From Avena insularis (taxonomy: Eukaryota; Streptophyta; Magnoliopsida; Poales; Poaceae): DNA of 64,000 bases. Positions 60,451 through 64,000 of this stretch are shown here, in pieces. Every line of letters starts with the position of its first letter. The first letter of the stretch is position 1. The DNA lies in contig CM042686.1 in assembly GCA_023614405.1 (NCBI GenBank), forward strand, positions 471,951,796 to 472,015,795, written 5' to 3'. The translations under genes were made by a program, and so were the position numbers. The notes under the pieces are model-generated. The model ran no database searches, had not been told where the DNA came from, and worked only from the letters and a program-made list of their open reading frames with translations.

Positions 60451-60559
60451 AGAGGTCAAAAATTCCAAGCATTACTCATGACAAGAGAAGATCACCCGCA
60501 GCTCATGACCAATAGAGAAACTAGTATGCCAAGCGGTCATCACCCCGACGACACTAGAA

Positions 60560-61000
60560 TGAGTTCTACTAAGTGCGCTCAGGACAATGGAAGGGCAGAT
60601 CAACATTAGTGTACCTTGATACACCGCACAAGCATGAACTTGACCGGAGACATGCCTACGCATAAGGTGAGCAACACCATGTTCCATGGCATAGTTCCTC
60701 GCCGGCATAGCTTTAATTCCTTAAGGTTGCATCACCTTCCCACGCTTTCATTTTTTGGTGATGCCAATAATTATCGCCAAGAGCGCATGACCATTGTAAG
60801 TGGTGCCCTTCAAGAGTTGCGTAGCCACATCATATTTGGTCGCCGAGCATCTTCCACTCCTTCCTCGCCAGCGATGCTTCGCTTCTACAACAAGCTTTCC
60901 AAGATACCCGGATCAAACGACATCAGAATCACCGCTGTTGCCGTAAGCTTCACTCAAGGCAAGTGGAGTGAGATGAGTGAAGCCGCTTTCTTCGCCAAGT
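60560..61000 (+). pseudogene. Protease of Gypsy element J (Tat type)
   Basis: The frame 60616-61017 keeps landmarks of the Tat-lineage protease/linker: FHGIVP (60684), FFGDANNYRQE (60751), IIFGRR at the AILGRP position (60830), and MLRFYNKLSKIPG at the position of MA.PHYAYLKLKMPG. The catalytic DSGS-type motif should lie upstream near 60500 but is not readable. It would have matured the polyprotein. Confidence 0.7.
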
Positions 61001-61179
61001 GGTCCTCTACTGGGTGAAGAGTTCAAGGAGATCCGGAAGGTTGTGTCGATGCCTCTATGAGATGCCGACTTCAGCAGAAGCAGATTTGGATTCTCAACCC
61101 GCATTCAAGTTAACCATTAAGACCAAGCAGTGTGGAACTTGTGGAAGCGAGATTCCTCCATCTACCACCACCATTGGGC

Positions 61180-62110
61180 ACAGCACTGGATCCCAAATAG
61201 GAAAAGCGGCCGGCCTGCTGAAGTTCCTCCGTAAGAATTGGTGGACATCTTCTCCGGCAACTCGGCCAACATTATGGGTGTACGTAGGGAACTTGTCGTA
61301 GCACAGCCTTTAAACATTAATCCTAAATTAAACCCAAGTGAAACAATCCCCCTCTATGATGCTTCGGTGATGAAAACAACAAGCAGTTTAGGCAAGGATC
61401 TAGCTAGGTTACTTATAGGCTAGTTTTATCCGAGAAGTTATTCACAATCTAAAGGATGGCCAATCATGTACTTGTCCCCAACATAGGGAACCAACTAATT
61501 AAGCATGCAAGCGTTGATTACATCGTGGCTTGAACTAATCATGCCTCGAAGGACTGTCTATTGGCTTTGCTCTCGCATTGATTCAAGTCATTGACTCGAT
61601 AGTCGGCTCGTAACTTCTATGTTTTCTCGATGCATACTCGTGATACCACCAAATCAAGATACAAAAAAAAGCTCGGACCAATTGGCCACCGTATCATTCA
61701 TCACACTTATAAATACGAACACGTATACTGCCACATAGCCATGATGCTCCCTTTGGGCTAAAAAAACAATGGGCAATACATACCAACGGGACGATGCAAC
61801 GTTGCTCACATGGATCAAATAGGGTCACAATTCGCACAATACATTTATGTGGACGCACATCGCCAAGTGATGTCAAAGAAATCAAACGACCAAGCATCAC
61901 CGACGGTGAAAAACCTTCAAGAACCTCCAGAAATACATTGATGATGCTACCAACCCCAAGAAGTGTGTCTTCGGTCCTAGCCTGGTAAACTGCTGGGCTT
62001 CATTGTTTCACATCGTGGAAATTGAGGTCAACCTAGAGAAGATCATGCTATCTCTCGACATCAAATGCCCGACATGTCATTGAGGTATATACATCGTTTG
62101 CTCACAGCTA
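61180..62110 (+). pseudogene. Reverse transcriptase of Gypsy element J
   Basis: At 61180-61330 broken frames match the conserved stretch before the RT: ALDPK, then a FLRKN..DIF-like segment, then INPK(L/F)NP. At 61910-62035 the frames read KYIDDATNPKKCVFGPS and later EVNLEKI, matching LNP.KCVFG...GIEVNPEKI of Tat RTs. The catalytic YVDD between them is not readable. Order after the protease is correct for Gypsy. Confidence 0.75.
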
Positions 62111-62559
62111 CATTAACAAAGAAGTAGTTTGCCCATCAAACCGACTTAAGAGAAGGCAATGTCATGTACAAGTTAGTCAAGAAGGCTGACAAATTCATAT
62201 GGATGAACGAGGTAGATGCAACACTTCAGGAGTCAAGAGAATACTCTCCTCCAGCATTCAATACTTGCATATGCACCCGGAGTCAATGGAGCCAATGTTA
62301 CATATACACGTATGGCTGTAACCAACCGGGTTATTAGCATCGCCGTGGTGTAGGAGCGCAAGGAACCAAACATCATTACGAGACCGGAGTTTAGCCGCAC
62401 CAGTTTACTTTATGTAAGCTAGGTCTTGAAGGAACGTCCAAGCAACATACCTCCGCACTCAATGTGGTTAATATGGAGTTTTTCCTTACTTCACTAAGCT
62501 AAGGCATTAGCTTCCCGTGCACCCCATCACATTGGTGAGCAATGTCCACCGTCCAACAT

Positions 62560-63160
62560 CATCAACAACAGGGCGATGCGGTACAGAAGGTATGTATGGC
62601 GGACATTGAGCGGCGGTTTAGAAATCACCGCATACAAGAGATCGCAACGCTATCAAATCTTGCCAAGCATTGGTGGATTTTGTCGCAGATTGGATGGAAC
62701 TCCACAAAGACACTCATGTACCAGAAGCCAGAGTTTTGGGTCATGCACTTCTGGATACGCATCCAAGTTACTCAATGGCTCGGGGCTGGTGTATTATCAC
62801 ACCCCGCCATATTAGGAGAGAAGGCAAGACGCCCCGCAGATCTATAACTTCAACACTACCATAACAACATGTCGGAATATGAAGCTTCGCTTGCTCATGG
62901 ACTTCTGTGGGTACAAGGATATTGGCATCGTTTAAGCGATAGTTTGCTATGGAGATTCCGACTTGATTGCCTCGTTAAATGGCTGCACTGAACACTTGCA
63001 AAACCCTATGATGGTGGCAAGTACACGGAGACAATGTAGACGTAGATAGCCAAGTTCTTCGATGATAATGTAAGTCGGGTACATCAAAAGGAAGGCAATG
63101 AGGCGGCAGATTTCATCAGTTTGCAACTTGATCAGTCACGACCAATTCCGCCGGCATCTT
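62560..63160 (+). pseudogene. RNase H of Gypsy element J
   Basis: At 62667-62699 the sequence encodes ALVDFVADWME, the conserved ALADFVAEW motif at the start of the Tat RNase H (aRNH). The next block (PEFWVMHF...QVTQWLGAGV, 62720-62795) matches W...FDGS....GAG.. with the catalytic Asp region altered. SEYEA at 62872-62886 corresponds to NAAEYEAL with the catalytic Glu. Frameshifts break it. Confidence 0.78.
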
Positions 63161-63329
63161 CCTAGAAAGCATTTACGACTCCATCCGTGGAAAGGAGTGG
63201 GACCCCAACAACCCAAAAAGTAGCAGTGGATTCATTTACAGTTAACGACTGATAGTGACCTCTCCGGGCTTGGGCAAAATTCTGCTCATGGACTACCTAC
63301 AAGATGAAACGCCTCACGACAAAGTTGAA

Positions 63330-64000
63330 AGCCGGCGATAGTACATAGAGAAAAAAGTTATGTCACAATAGACAACGCTATATAAAAGAAGTAACGAGGA
63401 GTATTCCTATGGTACGCTCCCCCAAGAAAGCAAGGTATGGATATCCTTAGAGATACATATCTCAAGATTGCACCACGCTTCCCGTCGTTGGTCTCCAAAA
63501 GCCTTTCGCAAGGATTCTATTTACTCACCGCCATGGATGCATGTTAGGTGCAGATTTCAGGGTTATGCAAGCCAACCACATGTGTTCCAAATTAATACTG
63601 CAACAATTACCCAATTAGCTGGCCATTTGCAGTCCTGGGGCTTGATATGGTTGGTCCTTTTGCAGACAACACCTTAGGATTTACGATTTATTAGTCGCAA
63701 TTTATTAAATTCATCAAAATGAATTGCTAAACCTATTCAAAGCTCGATGGGGCAACAACAAATTTGTCCGGATCTAGTGGTGATATTTGGTCTCCGATAG
63801 CATCATCAGACAACGGCAACAACTTGTCACTCGAGAAGTTGAGGAGTATTGTCATGAAAAGGGCATCCGCCTTTGACCTAGCATCTGTGGCACATCCATA
63901 GTCAATGTCAAGTAGAGTGAGCCAATGGACTAATTCTGCAAGGAATCAAGTTGCTTAGAGGCACCGCTACATAGGGTAGCCGGAGCCTAGGCGAGGAATT
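63330..64000 (+). pseudogene. Integrase of Gypsy element J, truncated by the window end
   Basis: Conserved blocks appear in order: FLWYAPPRKQGMDIL at 63400-63450 (L.RC...EQG..IL), KSLSQGFYLLTAMDA at 63490-63545 (KAFRQGFYWPT), and WPFAVLGLDMVGPF at 63620-63661, whose Asp is the first of the catalytic DDE triad. Further DNGN near 63810 corresponds to the DNGSQF around the second Asp. The gene and the 3' LTR continue past 64000. Confidence 0.82.

Noticed and set aside
1..64000. Search for CRISPR arrays, phage or bacterial operons, tRNA and rRNA genes
   Set aside because: No regularly spaced short repeats, Shine-Dalgarno-led gene strings, tRNA box A/B structures or rRNA sequence noticed. The retroelement content is plant.

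Overview
The window looks like intergenic chromosomal DNA from a grass of the wheat, barley or rye group (Triticeae). The signs are BARE/Angela-type Copia LTRs that open with TGTTGGAAATATGCCC-like or TGAAGGAGATATGCCC-like ends, Gypsy LTRs that open with TGATACGTCC, Stowaway-type MITE ends (CTCCCTCCGT), and a very high density of nested retroelements. I see no bacterial operons, CRISPR array, rRNA or tRNA gene. No open reading frame exceeds 193 codons, and every retroelement reading frame is broken by stops and small indels. The species cannot be fixed from this sequence alone.

Layout. (1) 1-8208: minus-strand Copia element A. Its 3' LTR is cut by the window edge, its internal region is decayed, and its 5' LTR (4324-8208) is swollen by a solo Gypsy LTR, H (4551-5915), and possibly by another foreign segment near 7.0-7.45 kb. 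(2) 8209 to about 9221, resuming at about 17940 and ending at 23383: plus-strand Copia element B. A interrupts it in its leader and C (about 9222-17939, minus strand, two LTRs, recognisable gag, protease, integrase and RT remnants) interrupts it further in. An unidentified intron-bearing gene-like fragment lies at 17.94-18.7 kb. (3) 23384-28108: fragments of further retroelements, an orphan CACTA-like terminus at 24196, and a long GC-rich LTR-like block. (4) 28109-36911: plus-strand Copia element D with two LTRs, inserted inside the reverse transcriptase region of Gypsy element G. G continues at 36912 and ends in a 3' LTR at 42339. (5) 42340-55800: the least repetitive part. It holds two solo Copia LTRs (K 43017-44356, I 46122-47897), short gene-like reading frames, a duplicated exon-like cassette (49.1-50.1 kb), a diverged tandem duplication (52.3-53.2 kb), a foldback MITE (about 54.62-55.0 kb), a Stowaway-like MITE (55164-55355) and a GC-rich patch with clustered CGTACG. 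(6) About 55.8-64.0 kb: plus-strand Gypsy element J of Tat type, with protease, RT, RNase H and integrase in order, truncated by the window end.

The genes do not form a pathway. The only shared logic is retrotransposition (gag, protease, integrase, RT and RNase H between LTRs), and almost every copy is dead. I found no convincing new biological system. The most useful leads are the duplicated exon cassette, the intron-bearing fragment inside element B, and the low-copy island around 44-55 kb.
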